From Calvatia gigantea (taxonomy: Eukaryota; Basidiomycota; Agaricomycetes; Agaricales; Lycoperdaceae), in contig JACAAK010000015.1 in the NCBI GenBank assembly GCA_025093985.1, forward strand, positions 124,001 through 188,000: a DNA stretch of 64,000 nucleotides, in the 5' to 3' direction. Positions 1-11,530 of this stretch are shown here, piece by piece. A model generated the notes under the pieces. That model was not told the DNA's origin. It saw only the letters and a list, made by a program, of their open reading frames with translations, and ran no database searches. How positions within the stretch are numbered: the stretch's first letter is position 1; each line of letters begins with the position of its first letter. The translations under genes and the position numbers were made by a program.

Positions 1-35
1 TTTATTAATAGCTTATAGACTTGGAATGAACCCGG

Positions 36-2708
36 CTATTTAAAGTATGGCACGTAATAAAATGTACTCTGCCTTTTACCGCTGGGCTCAACATAAATAA
101 ATGCACATCTCCGAGATGGTGCCTTCCCAACCAGCACAGCACGGATTGTTGCGTTATGGCGGCCAAGGTCATCCAACCTGGATACTAATTCTTTAGTTGT
201 GTAAGATCCAGGTGACCACCGAGGGTCGGTGGACTGCAGAGGACGGCCATGTGAGTTTACGCATCACCAAAAAATCCAAAAGCACGGCGTACCGTTTGAG
301 CCCCATACTGAATTGCGGTCCGAGTAGAACGGGTACGCCAGCGATATTCAAGGGCAATCTTTGTCTCCGGAATGCAACTGAGATCAAGATCTCTAAGAGG
401 AATTATTTTCACAAGGCCCAAATGTACTAGCTCAGGTGGAGCCTGTCCAGAGTTTTGTGAGTGAATGATACAGGATGATTAGAGTGTTATACTCACGTCA
501 CTGACCAACCAATCAAAGAGGCCGAGGGTGTAGCTGGAAAAACGGCGCCGGGCAGGCCTGAAATAAAGTCCACTGAAATCAATCTTCTCAAAAACATTAC
601 GCAGCTCCACTTTTGTCAAGGGTACATGAAGGTGAGTGTAACCGGAATTTTGAGCTCGACAAAGTGTGTGCATAAACCACCCAAGTCCAACTTCCCAAAG
701 ACGTTCCTTGATAATATCCGGAAGTTGAACGTCCCAACACAATGGCACAGGAGGACGCCCACCGGAAATAGCATTGCAGTATGCTAGCTCGGTTCAGAAC
801 TGGATCAACGAAAGTACAACGGAAAGTCTCACAAGATGAATCCATCCCATGCAGCAAATTGAAGTAACCCCACCACATTTTTGTTACCATATCAATATTC
901 GTTGCATAACTCCTCTGCGTCTTCAAGTAATCAGAGAACGAAGCATGATAGAACTCAATCCCCCGCCGACCTGATTCATCGAGAGGTGGCACCTTGATCA
1001 CCGAGTGAAGTTTCCGAAGCGCTCCATAAACAACGTGCTGTTGCAAACCAAATATCGTGGCAACAATCACAAGCGGGAAGTAATTGGGGGTATCACCATC
1101 ACCAGTGAGTGTAGATAGCTCTTGCAGTAGCGTAGCATAGAAGGGCAGTAACACTTTCAAAGTTGGTAACATGGTTTGGGGGATACCGCCAAGGATCACT
1201 GAGTAGAGTGCATAGAGTGCTGAGAGTGAACCCGGCTCAAGTCCTTCAGTCACAGACAGGACGGTGGTAAGTTGGGAGATAGGGTTGCAGACGTGCGGGT
1301 CTTCGATGTGCCGAACCACTGTCGTCGCAAGGGCAAACAGCCCAGACGAAGCCTTCGAAATCCTCGTGATATCACGCTCTGCCGGCCATGGGACACCAGC
1401 AGGCATGAGATCCCTGTAGCTCCGATGTATCTCCTTAAATTTGGAGCGCAGAAACTTCTCCACATCGCGACATGCGTCGTCAGAATCTATGGATACGGCA
1501 AACTCTTCAAACGAGCCTTTAACCTCCCCAGAGCTAAATATGAGCTGTAGATGTGCTTCAGGACGACTGGCGATGACCCAGACAAGGGGGCTTGCAGGAT
1601 ATTGGCGAGTGAAGCGGCTGATGAGCTCAACAATGAGGATTTGCGCACCCTCCCCATCGCATTCGTCCAGACCATCCAGGAGGACCGCCCATTTGTAACC
1701 CACCCCCATAAGACCCAACTTGCTAAAAGGCTCGGCGATAAGGGCATTAAACTGACGTTCCATGTCCTTTTCTAGCAGCTTGGGATCGCTGAGCATGGTT
1801 CGTTCAAGGTATTCTTTATAGGGGGGGATCCTCACGGCAAGTTGGTAGATAATGGTAGGAATGACGAAGGCAGCGTTATTGCGCTTGTTTGGTCTTGAGA
1901 AGAATAGAGTTGCCCCCAGCTTCGAAGCTTCGGACAATTGTTCTGAGAGACTCTGGAGGATTGCCGATTTCCCGACTCCAGCAGCCCCACGCAACCACAG
2001 CATCCGACGAGGATGTTGAGTGACATTGACCCAGCGATGTAGTTTCTCTAGAATTGTGATTCGCGTACCGGGATGACAGCCGGGAGCGTGACCGCTGGCG
2101 TCGAATTCGACACCGGACATGGTGTGTTTGGCCAGCCACTTTAAAACTAAATCATAGCGTGAGTGGACTTTGCTCGAGCGCCGCACCATCTCTCACCCTT
2201 CTCTTTGGCCTCATTTATATTATTCATGACTGGTTGGTACAAGACGACGTTATTGGCGTTGCTGAAGAAGCCGTTCCCCCCACTAGCAATTTGGCCCGAA
2301 CCTTGGGGACTACCTGATCCATTCCAGTAAGTATATCGTCATGGCGCTCCGAGTGTCCAATGTGGGGGCACAGACCATATATCACTCCTCCAGGATCTGT
2401 GGTCGCCAGTGCGGCCGTCTGTTCCCCAGGTCCCCGGTCTGGATTAGAGCTATGTTCTCAGTTAAGCGCTCACATGGTGCAGGAGAGTACTTACCAGACG
2501 AGGCATTTGAGGGTGGCAGGGTACCCTGGGCAAAGCCTAGTGGTGTCGGGCTCAGCTTCAAGTCGGGTTCATCTTGCTCGTGAAGACTGTTATGAGAAAC
2601 CGGCTTTGGGTCGCCATCATGAGAAGGTCGGACTGAGGAACGAAACCAGTATATGGAAAAAAGTATGGCAAGAATGGCAACTCCCATGGCAAGAAGAGTG
2701 ATCACCAT
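36..2708 (-). pseudogene. N1: transmembrane-anchored NACHT NTPase (NWD2-like), six exons, frameshift in exon B
   Basis: Exons read as A 2495-2708, B 2197-2438, C 833-2146, D 497-783, E 293-442, F 36-233 on the minus strand, with introns of 49-59 nt bounded by GT/AG. Exon A encodes an N-terminal hydrophobic helix (starts MVITLLAMG) and a polar linker. Exon C (1314 nt) is the NACHT module: Walker A GAAGVGKSA, Walker B LLDGLDECDG, then a helical region. D-F form a C-terminal domain shared with N2-N4 (motifs PLCWDVQLPD, LRDLDLSC, VLVGKAPSRRC, FYYVPY). The family is known as STAND-type signalling ATPases implicated in fungal non-self recognition; the role here is inferred. All exon phases fit except B, which lacks one base relative to N3 (CTTACTGG against CTTCGCTGG), so the protein would end early at a TGA at 2223-2225. 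It could still be expressed from a downstream start. Confidence 0.75.
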
Positions 2709-3637
2709 GGCGAGGAAGCAAGAGGAAGAAACCGCACAGCCGCAATATGCGCAACCCGTTCTCGTGTTTCTCCACGTGTTAGCTCGGGCGTCAAAATACC
2801 GTTTACATAGCAGTGATTGATGTCGCAGGTACTACTTAGCATCCAGATGTTAGTCGACATGAGCTGGTTGCCAAAATCAAGCTCGGTAATCAATGACGAG
2901 TGACGTTTGTCCTAGAGGATCCCTTCAAAATCCATATCGACCAGCGGTTGTGGAGAAAATACAATTTAATAAGAGTTACGAGGAATGGGATCTTCGAGTC
3001 GTACTCTACCTAATTTAGAGGGCTGAAGGTGTTGGACGTGAGGACTGTTGAAAGTCGAAATTGGAATGCCCAGGCTACCACTAGCACCACTCCGCTCTCC
3101 GCTGAGCGTGCAGGGCTCAGTGATGGATTCTCCGAAGCTCCATGTGTGACAGCTACACCGACCGATTCCAACATTCTTGGTCGACTTTTGCATCCGTAGT
3201 TAAGTATCTACGACGCAATAACTCGCACGCAGCCTCCTGCTCCGACCCTGGGAACGAGGAGCCTAACTCCGCTATCACCTCTCACGACATCATCGCCCAG
3301 TACAACAATATCTTCCTTAGCCTATCCGTTATCCTTGAGAGTGCGAACTTTGTCGCGGGTGTAGTCCCAAGTTGGATTTTTTTGGGTGAAATAGAAGGTG
3401 TATATCACCGTGGTGGGGCAGTGCGTCCAACATGATCGTGAAGCAGAATTGCGGCTACGGTGGGGGGGGGGGGGTTGAATTGTTGTAGGGATACATTAAT
3501 AGCTTATACTTGGCTTGTTGGCGGCTGAATGGATTCCAAATGTTTCTTTCACCACTTGTGCCCTTCTGATTTACTTCAGGATCTATCATGCGAAATCTCC
3601 GGAATTACTAAAGACAAATCCTCCTGAATAGACCTAG
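2709..3637. other. Intergenic region between N1 and N2 with a G13 tract
   Basis: No gene is recognised. A plus-strand open frame at 3142-3435 (97 codons, hydrophobic stretch IFLSLSVILESANFV) has no recognisable relative and may be chance. A run of 13 G lies at 3462-3474. The stretch 3481-3637 resembles the sequence found just 3' of N1 and N3 and is the 3' flank of N2. Confidence 0.4.
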
Positions 3638-6600
3638 CTATCTACCATATGGCAGGTAAAAAAGTTCACCCCGCTTTTCAGGTCTGCTGTAGGTTGACAT
3701 TAGTGCACACCTTTTAGAGGGTGCCCTCCCGACCAGCACAATGTCCAAATTTGAATTGCCATTGCGCAGTTCTTTTAGCAGGTTGGCTAACATCTTGGTT
3801 GGATAAGGGTTGAATATCATATCAAAGTGGAAAGACTGTGCAGAACAAGTGGCCTGAGTTAATACGCTGAAGAAAACAGAAGGGGTAAGGCTTACTTTGC
3901 TGAGAGTTTTATAACCAGTTGAATTACGGGTGCCAACAATGTTCCAGACATGCGTACAAGCTACCTTTGTCCCAGAAATGCTTTCGGGGGTGCAACTGAG
4001 ATCTAGGTCCCCCAGAGAAATTCTCTCCACCAAATTTGACTCTAGTAGTTCTTGCGGAGGCTGTTAGGTTAATGTATCAACGAATGGTTGAAGATTTTCC
4101 AAGGAACTACACGTACATGGCTAACCAACCAGTCCAAGAGGTCAAGAAGGTGGTCAGAGATGCCGTCATGGCCCAGCTTAAAAAGAATGCTGAAATCAAC
4201 CTTCTCGAAGACATTCTGTAGTTCCTTCCCTGTCAAGGACACCTGGTGGTGGTCGTGGTTGAAGCCGTCACGACCTCGGCACCGGGGGACAAGCATGTGC
4301 AGGAGCCACCCAAGTCCTGCTTCCCACAGGTCCTCCGGGACACCATCTGCAAGTTTTACGCCCCAAAACAATGCAACTGGAAGACGGGAATTGGAAATTG
4401 CATCCTGATACACTAGTTAAGTCAGACCTGGATCGAGGAGAGCAGGATCGAAACTCTCACCAGTTAAATCTCTGTGCAAGATATTGAAGTAACCCCTCCA
4501 GATTGTGGTCATCATATTGGCATCAATTGCATAACCTTCCAGGGTCTTCAAGTAGTCGGAGAATGAACCATGATAAAACTTAATTCCCCGACGTCCTGAT
4601 TCGTCGGGGTGGGGTACCTTGATCACCGAATGAAGTTTATGGAGGGCGCCGTAAACTCGATGTTGTTCTAGGCCCAATATCGCCGCTGCGATCACAAGTG
4701 GATATATATCATGGGTGTCGTCACGGCGGCCAGTGAGTCCGGAAGAGCTTGCTCCTATTGTCATGTAAAAAGATAACAGCCGCTTCAAAATCGATGACAT
4801 GGGATCAGGAACGCCGCTCAGGATCACAGAATAGAGTGCGTAAAGCGTTGAGAGGGAACCTGGCTCGAGGCCCTCAGTTACGGATAAGACTTTGTCAAGT
4901 TGGGAAACAGGGTTACGGACTTCCAGGTCGTCAATGTACCGGATTACCGTTGTCGCAAGAGTAAAAAAACCGGAGGAGGTCGTGGAGATCCTGGTAATAT
5001 CCTGCTCGACTGGCCAAGGTACAGTAATGGGCATGTGATCCTTGTAATCCTCATGTATCTTCTTGAACCTGGCATGCAGAAACGTCTCCACATCGCGGCA
5101 CCCATCATTGAAGTTTATGGGGACGTCGTACTCTTCAAACAAGCCTCTGACCTCTTCAGAATTGAATATGGTCCGTAAATGGGCTTCGGGACGACTGGTG
5201 ATGACCCAGGCGAGGGGAGCGGAAGGATATCGCTGGGCAAAGTCACTGATCAGCTTGACAATGCGTTTTTGTGCATCCTCTCCATTACATTCATCGAGGC
5301 CATCCAGTAATATCGCCCATCTACCACCCTCCTCCGTCAGCCGTAGCTCGGTGAAGGGCTTGGCAATAAGCGCATTGAATTGGCACTCTAGGTCCTTTTC
5401 CAACAGCCTAGGATCTTTGAGCATGGTCTGCTCGAGATACTCTTTATATGGTTGGATCCTGACGGCGAGCTGGTAAGCGATTGTAGGGATAATAAGGCTA
5501 GGTTTGTCGCGCTTGTTTAGCCGGGAAAAAAAGAGAGTTGCGCCCAGCGTTGAAGCATCAAACAATTGTTCTGCAAGAGTCTGAGCAATTGCTGACTTCC
5601 CGACGCCAGCAGGCCCGTGAAGCCACAGCACCCGACGGACGTGGTGAGTATCATCGATCCAACAATGTAGTGTCTTAAGAACATTGACCCGAGTATTGGG
5701 GTGACAACCGAGAACATGATCACTGGAATCGAACTCGGCACCGGACATAGTGAATTTGGTGAGCCATTTCAAAACTTGCCATGGCATGAGTAGAGGTTGC
5801 TCGAGAATTCTATAACTTCTCACCCTTTCCCCCAGCTGGGTCAGGAGGACACATGGCAAGTCGTTCGATGACAAAGTCATGGGCGTTGTTGAAGGTTCCC
5901 GTGCGGATCCGTTCGAGTTTGGCCCAGTGCTCGAGGATTACCTGATCCATTCCAGTAGTATAGAAGTCAGAGCGTTTGCGAGCACAGTAACAAAGAGAGA
6001 ACGAACCATGTTTAACATTTTCCTGCGTAGCCATCTGTTTCTCGTGTCCCCGCCCTAGATTACAGGCGTATCTTCTTTAGTTAATCCCATACGCTGCAGG
6101 AGGATACCCACCTAATGAGAGATGCGAAGGCGGTGGGGTACTCGGCCGGTCAACGTTTAGATCCGACTTGGCTTTGCCTTGCTTAGTGAGATCATCGCCT
6201 GGCACCCACCGCCGATCTGACTTAGTTTTGCCTCGCTTGGGGAGATCATCGTCAGGCATCCGCTGCCGATCCAACTTGGTTTTGCTTTGCTTGGGGAGAT
6301 CATTGTCAGGCATCCGCTGCCAATCCAACTTGGTTTTGCCTCGCTTGGGAAGATCATCGTCAGGCATCTGCTGCCGATCCGACTTGGTTTTGCCTCGCTT
6401 GGGGAGATCATCGTCAGGCATCGGCTGCTGATCCGACTTGGTTTTGCCTTGCTTAGCAAGATCATCGTCAGGCATCGGCTGCCGATCCAACTTGGTTTTG
6501 CCTTGCTTAGCAAGATCATCGTCAGGCATCGGCTGCCGGTCCAACTTGGTTTTGCCTTGCTTAGCGAGATCATCATCAGGTATCAGCTGCCGGTCCAACT

Positions 6601-6997
6601 TGGTTTTGCCTCGCTTGGGGAGATCATCGTCAGGCATCCGCCGCCGATCCAACTTGGTTTTGCCTCGCTTGGGGAGATCATCGTCAGGCATCCGCTGCCA
6701 ATCCAACTTGGTTTTGCCTCGCTTGGGGAGATCATCATCAGGCATCTGCTGCCGATCCAACTTGGTTTTGCCTCGCTTGGAGAGATCATCGTCAGGTATC
6801 CGCTGCCTATCCGACTTGGTTTTGCCTTGCTTGAGACTATCATCAGACACCCGCCGCCGATCCGACTTGGTTTTGCCTCGCTTGGGGAAACCACCGTCAG
6901 GCTCCCGCCGCCGACCCGGGCCCCCGGAGTCTCCCTTCTGAAAGGAAAAGAAAAACCACCATATGACGAAGAGGACTATGAGAAGAGTGAACACCAT
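3638..6997 (-). CDS. N2: transmembrane-anchored NACHT NTPase (NWD2-like), six exons, apparently intact
   Basis: Exons A 6112-6997, B 5824-6054, C 4461-5774, D 4117-4412, E 3896-4060, F 3638-3835 join in phase to 3090 nt, that is 1029 residues plus a stop. Exon A begins with a hydrophobic helix (MVFTLLIVLFVIWWFFF) that probably anchors the protein in a membrane, followed by about 13 tandem 18-residue basic/acidic repeats and a PSTPPPS linker. Exon C holds the NACHT ATPase: Walker A GPAGVGKSA, Walker B LLDGLDECNG, and the conserved motif WVITSRPEAH. D-F give the family-specific C terminus (FWGVKLAD, LGDLDLSC, VLVGRAPSKRC). Introns are 48-60 nt. The start is the first ATG before the helix, and the same context is seen in N1 and N3. 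NACHT proteins are ATP-driven oligomerisation switches; ligand and effector are unknown. This is the only one of the four copies with no visible lesion. Confidence 0.8.
6160..6912 (-). repeat. 54-bp coding minisatellite in N2 exon A
   Basis: About 13 full and one partial head-to-tail copies of a 54-bp unit encode the 18-residue motif KRGKTKLDRQxMPDDDLP, alternating a basic half (KRGKTK) with an acidic half (DDDL). Two neighbouring units are identical at the protein level. Every unit is a multiple of three, so copy-number change keeps the frame. N3 has just one diverged unit at the same place. Long open frames on the other strand and in other frames here are by-products of the repeat. Confidence 0.9.
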
Positions 6998-7339
6998 AGA
7001 GGAGAACTGGTGGGGAGGTTAGAGGTGGGACGAACAACACAGCCTGCGTTGCAGGGCGGCCCATATCAGCTGCACGTGTTGGCTCCGGCGTCAAAGGGCG
7101 GCATGCATGGCTGGTAAATATGATCATCTGCTCCCGGTACGACGCTGTTCCTCGACCTGTATCTCCGAGGCGCTTTCCACCAGGTGATTTGCCTTATAGT
7201 TCCTTCCCCTCGTTGTTATTCGTGTGGCCTTGAGCGGCTCAGGCCCTAGGTTCTCTTGGTCCGTCCGTCGCTTCTCCCACCCATTCAACAAAGTGAATGA
7301 AGATATGATCTGGCTCCAATTCACACTCAAGAAAACTCA
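6998..7339. other. Flank between N2 and Z1
   Basis: No gene seen. The part from about 7140 to 7300 resembles 9960-10090 and 40040-40140, which also lie 3' of zinc-finger family copies, so it is the shared 3' flank of that family (Z). Confidence 0.45.
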
Positions 7340-7742
7340 TTCTTACTATAGCAATCAAAATCAGAGATGCCAAAATAGAGTATAGCAACATGTGTAGTAA
7401 GAACGTAGGATAAATCGATAACGTCTAGTGTGGTCGAGCAAAAAGATTCGACGAGGCAACCGCAATAATCAACGAGAGATATAATGTCTTCAGCGACTTC
7501 TTTACAACATTGGCGGCCCCGGTAATCTGAGTCAAAGTAACTGGAGGGACTGCTGTGAGCAGCGTTAACGGAGATCTGGGATGAGCATACTCGAAATCCG
7601 GTTGCATGATTGCAACATCCGTACTAGAGTGCGGGCGACCTTGCGAAGTAGCAGAATCGAAATCGTTTGTAAAACCGACTTCTTTGTCTATCTTTTTTTT
7701 TCTCCCACTCAGCCAACGAAGCAAACAAAGAGATAGGCTCAA
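7340..7742 (-). pseudogene. Z1a: 3' fragment of a tail-anchored C2H2 zinc-finger family gene
   Basis: Minus-strand reading gives the family's serine/proline-rich segment (SATSQGRPHSS, IMQPDFEYAHPRSPL) followed, after a frame change, by the tail motif SLVDYCGCLVESFC. The same order is seen in Z2 and Z3. The finger-coding part is absent, and the terminal hydrophobic helix is broken by further indels. It shares with Z2 a two-base excess just before the CC of the tail, which suggests that one was copied from the other or from a common broken parent. Confidence 0.6.
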
Positions 7743-7748
7743 AAAAAG

Positions 7749-7979
7749 TCATTTTTCCATAGCAATCAAAACTAGAGATGCCAAAACAGAGTATAGCAAA
7801 ATATGTAGCAGAAAACGTAGGATAACGTCGAGTGTGCACAAGCAAAAAGATTTGACGGGGCAATCGCAATAATCGACGAGAGACATGATGTCTTCGGGGA
7901 CTTTTTCACAACAGAAGCCACATTCACCTCTTGATGACCTCCGGTCACTATTCTGTGTTGCGTTTGAGAATGTTCTCAA
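7749..7979 (-). pseudogene. Z1b: second tandem copy of the Z family C-terminal tail
   Basis: An open frame of 76 codons ends with the tail module EDIMSLVDYCDC..., then a hydrophobic helix (LRFLLHILLYSVLASLVLIA) and a stop. It lies directly next to Z1a in the same orientation. No zinc fingers precede it in the 150 bp upstream, so it is a 5'-truncated copy. The helix sits a few residues from the C terminus, the layout of a tail anchor. Confidence 0.6.
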
Positions 7980-8582
7980 CTACCTCGACCATGAATACAA
8001 TGATCTATCAGGGGCTATTTGATTCCTGACGGAATATGGGTGGAGGTTTCAACGCTGCGCCTCTTTGTTATAATCCTTTTATTAAATTTGCGGAGAACCC
8101 TGCATTTTCAAGCCCATCCACAATTTCTGCGGGATGATGCGTTATGCTGATTTATGGGAGGCGGAACTTGCCCAGAATCAGGATCCCACTCAGGGACGGC
8201 CCCGATCATCTGAGGTCCCCGACCGTGGCAAAGTCCTAGAAAGATTTTACCAAGCGCTTACTTGCCCTGACGACCGATGGTCGCCAAAGCGTTCAATAGC
8301 GCCGGCTCTGGGAAGTTGTGGAGGTTATGGTACGAGGTAGCTCAACCAGCAGGCTGCTCTACCGGATCACAGAAATGCTCGTGAACTCATGGAGGGACTA
8401 AGCGAGGCTGATGAGGCCCTATCAAAAGCAGTCCAGAGCTAGTGCAGCTGCATCTCCGACTGCGTAAAACTTTGGTAGTGTTTATGTGCAACTAGAAGAA
8501 ATTGTTTGAGAGTCATTTTGGATAACATTTCACTGCCCAGCTGTTCCCAATCATATTCTCCATCACACTTGCCGAGGGATAA
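7980..8582. other. Region without a recognised gene
   Basis: Both strands hold only short open frames (for example 8134-8340 plus) with no recognisable motif. Part of it should be the 3' region of the aldolase gene that ends at 8583. Confidence 0.3.
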
Positions 8583-9801
8583 CTAAGCCTTCCTCGCAGA
8601 TTCAAAGAGATTGAAAAAGCGTTCACAGACCCCCGCGAATACCTCGGTGGATTCTTCAATCGCCTCTGGCATTGTTTTTGTCTGGAGTTTTTGGGACAGC
8701 GTCTTCACGTAAGGATCACGAGCCCAGCTATTGACGTTGATCTCCAACTATTATTAGCTGCCCGCCTTCGGGAGACAAGTCAAAACTGCATACTTTACTA
8801 ATGCCACTCTTGATGCATACTTTAAAGAGTTCGTCAGGAAGTTCATCAGTCCCATGTAAACAAATGGGTATCTTGTCGCCCAGAGTTTTGCGAAGCTCTG
8901 TGATGCTAGTGACAACAGATGGGAAATCAATTAGAAAACCTGTACAACCACAGAATCCGTGAAGCTCACATCTCGAGGCGGAAATTTGGGGGGTTGAGAT
9001 ACGAGCCATGCAAATTACCGATGCTTGGTGCCAATATCATAGCACCAGTCCTGTACCGTACCGTTTGTAAGTTGCAACACATTAGCTCCAGAAGAATGTG
9101 CGCGATTTACTCCTTCATAAATGTCTCTGCCTTCTGTGGGTTTGTAAGTTTAGTGTCGGAAATCATTCTTAACCCAGCTTCCCCGCCTTCGAGTCTCCCG
9201 AGCTCAACTTCGACGGGAATGCCACATTTTCTTGCACGCTCGATGTAAGGCCGAGCAATGGCAATGTTCTCTTCATCCGTCTGTTGATGCAGCCAGTTAA
9301 CCACAGTGACTGAGGAGTTGGTGTTAAAACATACGCACGTCGGCATGACTGGCATCCACCATGATGCTATCGAATGCGATGCCCTGCTCGGCAAGTCCAA
9401 GGGCTAGTTCAAGATGTTCTGGATCAGTCGCATGATCTAGATGAACTGCGATCGGTACGCTAGCCTGGTGCGCTCTCAAAACCCATTAATGAGTGGTGTA
9501 TGTCTCCGAAAGCAGGGCGGGCAGTTCCGTACAGATTCACACAGAATTGAAGGAACGGGCCCCTTCCATATACCAGAGTCACCGGGAAAAGCTGGAGTAT
9601 CGCTGGGCTTCGACATCGTTCGGCTGCGCGCACGAGCGCTATTGCAGATTGTGCATCATAACTAACATTTGCAATGGCATTTCAGGACGAGGTAATTGCA
9701 AAAGGGGTGATAATACCGAACCAGACTTGAGAAAGTATTCCATATCCTTCTTTCTGCGCCTTGTAGAGTATTTGTAGAGTACGGTTGTGTTCAAAAGACA
9801 T
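8583..9801 (-). CDS. Class II fructose-bisphosphate aldolase-like protein, seven exons, intact
   Basis: Exons 9722-9801, 9543-9661, 9339-9472, 9111-9280, 8970-9050, 8794-8905 and 8583-8741 join in phase to 855 nt, 284 residues, the usual size of short class II (zinc) aldolases of the KbaY/GatY/Fba type. Diagnostic motifs in order: YDAQSAIALVRAAE, SPAILQLFP, the zinc-binding HLDHATD, DASHAD, VEVELGRLEGGEAG, the phosphate/zinc segment APSIGNLHGSY, HGTDELPDE and INVNSWARDPY. The reaction is reversible aldol cleavage of a ketose (bis)phosphate; the exact substrate cannot be read from sequence. Six introns of 52-70 nt carry GT/AG; the first uses an unusual GTTCGG donor. No lesion was found, so this is one of the few clearly functional-looking low-copy genes in the window. 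Confidence 0.85.
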
Positions 9802-10148
9802 CGCAATAGTGATGGTGAGGAGGGAGGAGACTTCTAGAATCGTCAATTACAGTGGGAATTTTCAGGGCTGTCATCCGTGCGTGTACACAAGTGTGTGAGA
9901 ATAACATTTACCATTCTATCTAATACTAGCGTTTTTGACATCGAGGCCTCCATGAAGCACCGGTCCAGTCTTGTACCTTTGAGGGAATCGAACTAGTGAC
10001 TCGTCCTGTAACTCCTTCCCCCACTGTTACTCGTGTGATCCAGAGGCTCTCAGGCCTCAGGTCTCTTCGTCCATCCACTATTTCTTCCTCCCAGCCGCCG
10101 AAGCAAGACACGATTCGGCTTCAACTAGCAATATGCACTCAAGAAAAT
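9802..10148. other. Spacer between aldolase gene and Z2
   Basis: It should contain the aldolase promoter on its left side. The part 9960-10090 matches the shared 3' flank of Z genes also seen at 7140-7300 and 40040-40140. No coding evidence. Confidence 0.4.
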
Positions 10149-11530
10149 TCATTCCTCTGTAGCAATCAAAACTAGAGATGCCAAAACAGAGTATAGCACA
10201 ATGTGTAGTATAAAACGTAGGATGAGATCTATTATGCTCAAGCAAAAAGATTCGATGAGGCAACCGCAGGAGTCAACGAGGGACATGATATCTTCAGCAA
10301 CGGCTTCACAACATTGGCGGCCCCGGTAATCTAAGTCAAAGTAACTGAAGGGACTGCTGTGAGCAGCGTTAACGAGGATCTGGGATGAACATACTCGAAA
10401 TCCGGTTGCATGATTGCAACATTCGTACTAGAGTGCGGGCGACCTTGTGAAGTAGCAGACTCGAAATTGTTTGTAACCTCTTTGAATCTTGCGATTCCAC
10501 AAGATTCGCTCTCGATGTGTTGAATTAATCCAGATATAAGTTGAAATTCGGCTTTGCAACGTGGGCATCGGAACTTCGGTATCGTCATGGGTGGGAGAGT
10601 TGAGATGTTGATTGAGACGAGCGAGAGTCTGAAATGTACTATGGCAGAGATAACATTCATAGGCGTAGCCATTAAAAGTGTGCTCGCTTGCAAAATATGT
10701 AGGTAGCTGTCGGGGTTCGGCTGGGCCTCCGATTCGACGATTGACCGAGATTTGTGGCACGACATTGAGCCTATGAACCGCATCGGTAACCTGATGCCGA
10801 TTGATATCATGACACCCAGACTCGACATGCATAGCGATGGACGAAGGGGTTTTGAATAAATTATTACAGAAAGGACACTTGTAAATCCGGTCATTGTGAG
10901 CAACAGACGAGTTGTGCTAGAAAAGGATGTCAGCGGGAGTACATCGCTGGAGGATTATCCGCCCTTACCTGAGCTAAAGCTTGGGCGCTGGGGAAATCAC
11001 GGGAGCAGACAAAACACCAATTGTGGACGGGGCTAGCTGCGAGGTGCTGATTCAAAGCGGTTTTGTCCACGAAGTCGGTGTTGCAACGATAACAAGTGGT
11101 GTTACTCCTACGGCTATCCGAGCTGGTGTCACTTGAAGTCTTCGCTACTGTATTCATCTTCGTCCGAAACGACTCGGTGATAGGGAGAATCGGCCAAGTG
11201 CTGCGTTGTATGAGTGTAGAATGATGCATCTATAGAAAGAGCCTCATACCTGTTCATAAGCGTAGCGGGCTTTGAACGTCTTATCACACTCGAAACAATG
11301 CCTGTGGATGATTACATTGTTAAGGTGCTAAGAGGTAATGAGAATTAACACCTCCAAAGGAAGAATGGCAGACACAGATGCGTACTTACATCTGTCAAGT
11401 CGACCTCGTTGACGAAAATCCTTTTGCAATCCTCGCATTCCAGAACTTGATGGCCTTCGACTCTTGCATGAGACTGGACGTCCTTGGCCTTGGAAAAGGT
11501 GCGGCGGCAACCAAGGCACCTGAAGGCCAT
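10149..11530 (-). pseudogene. Z2: tail-anchored C2H2 zinc-finger protein, multi-exon, probably decayed
   Basis: Likely exons: 11390-11530, 11250-11327, one ending at 10969 (start at 11229 or at a better acceptor about 30 nt further in), and 10916-10149. At least five C2H2-like fingers of the fungal type (C-x2-C-x12-H-x5/6-H) are visible: RCLGCRRTF, CEDCKRIF, CFECDKTF, CYRCNTDF/CFVCSRDF, CPFCNNLF, CYLCHSTF and CPRCKAEF. They are followed by a Ser/Pro segment and the tail SLVDSCGCLIESFC plus a hydrophobic helix (ILRFILHIVLYSVLASLVLI) just before the stop. Frames break near HDD/RCPRC (one extra base relative to Z3), before the tail (two extra bases) and probably in the third exon. Such proteins may bind nucleic acid or protein; a membrane-held zinc-finger protein is an inference. 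Confidence 0.6.

Noticed and set aside
6160..6912. CRISPR-like array
   Set aside because: Units are directly adjacent with no unique spacers and code for protein; the context is eukaryotic.
6160..7117. Long open frames on both strands across the 54-bp repeat (for example plus 6287-7117)
   Set aside because: The repeat unit is a multiple of three and free of stops in several frames; only the frame that begins with the membrane helix is continued by conserved splice sites and by N1/N3.
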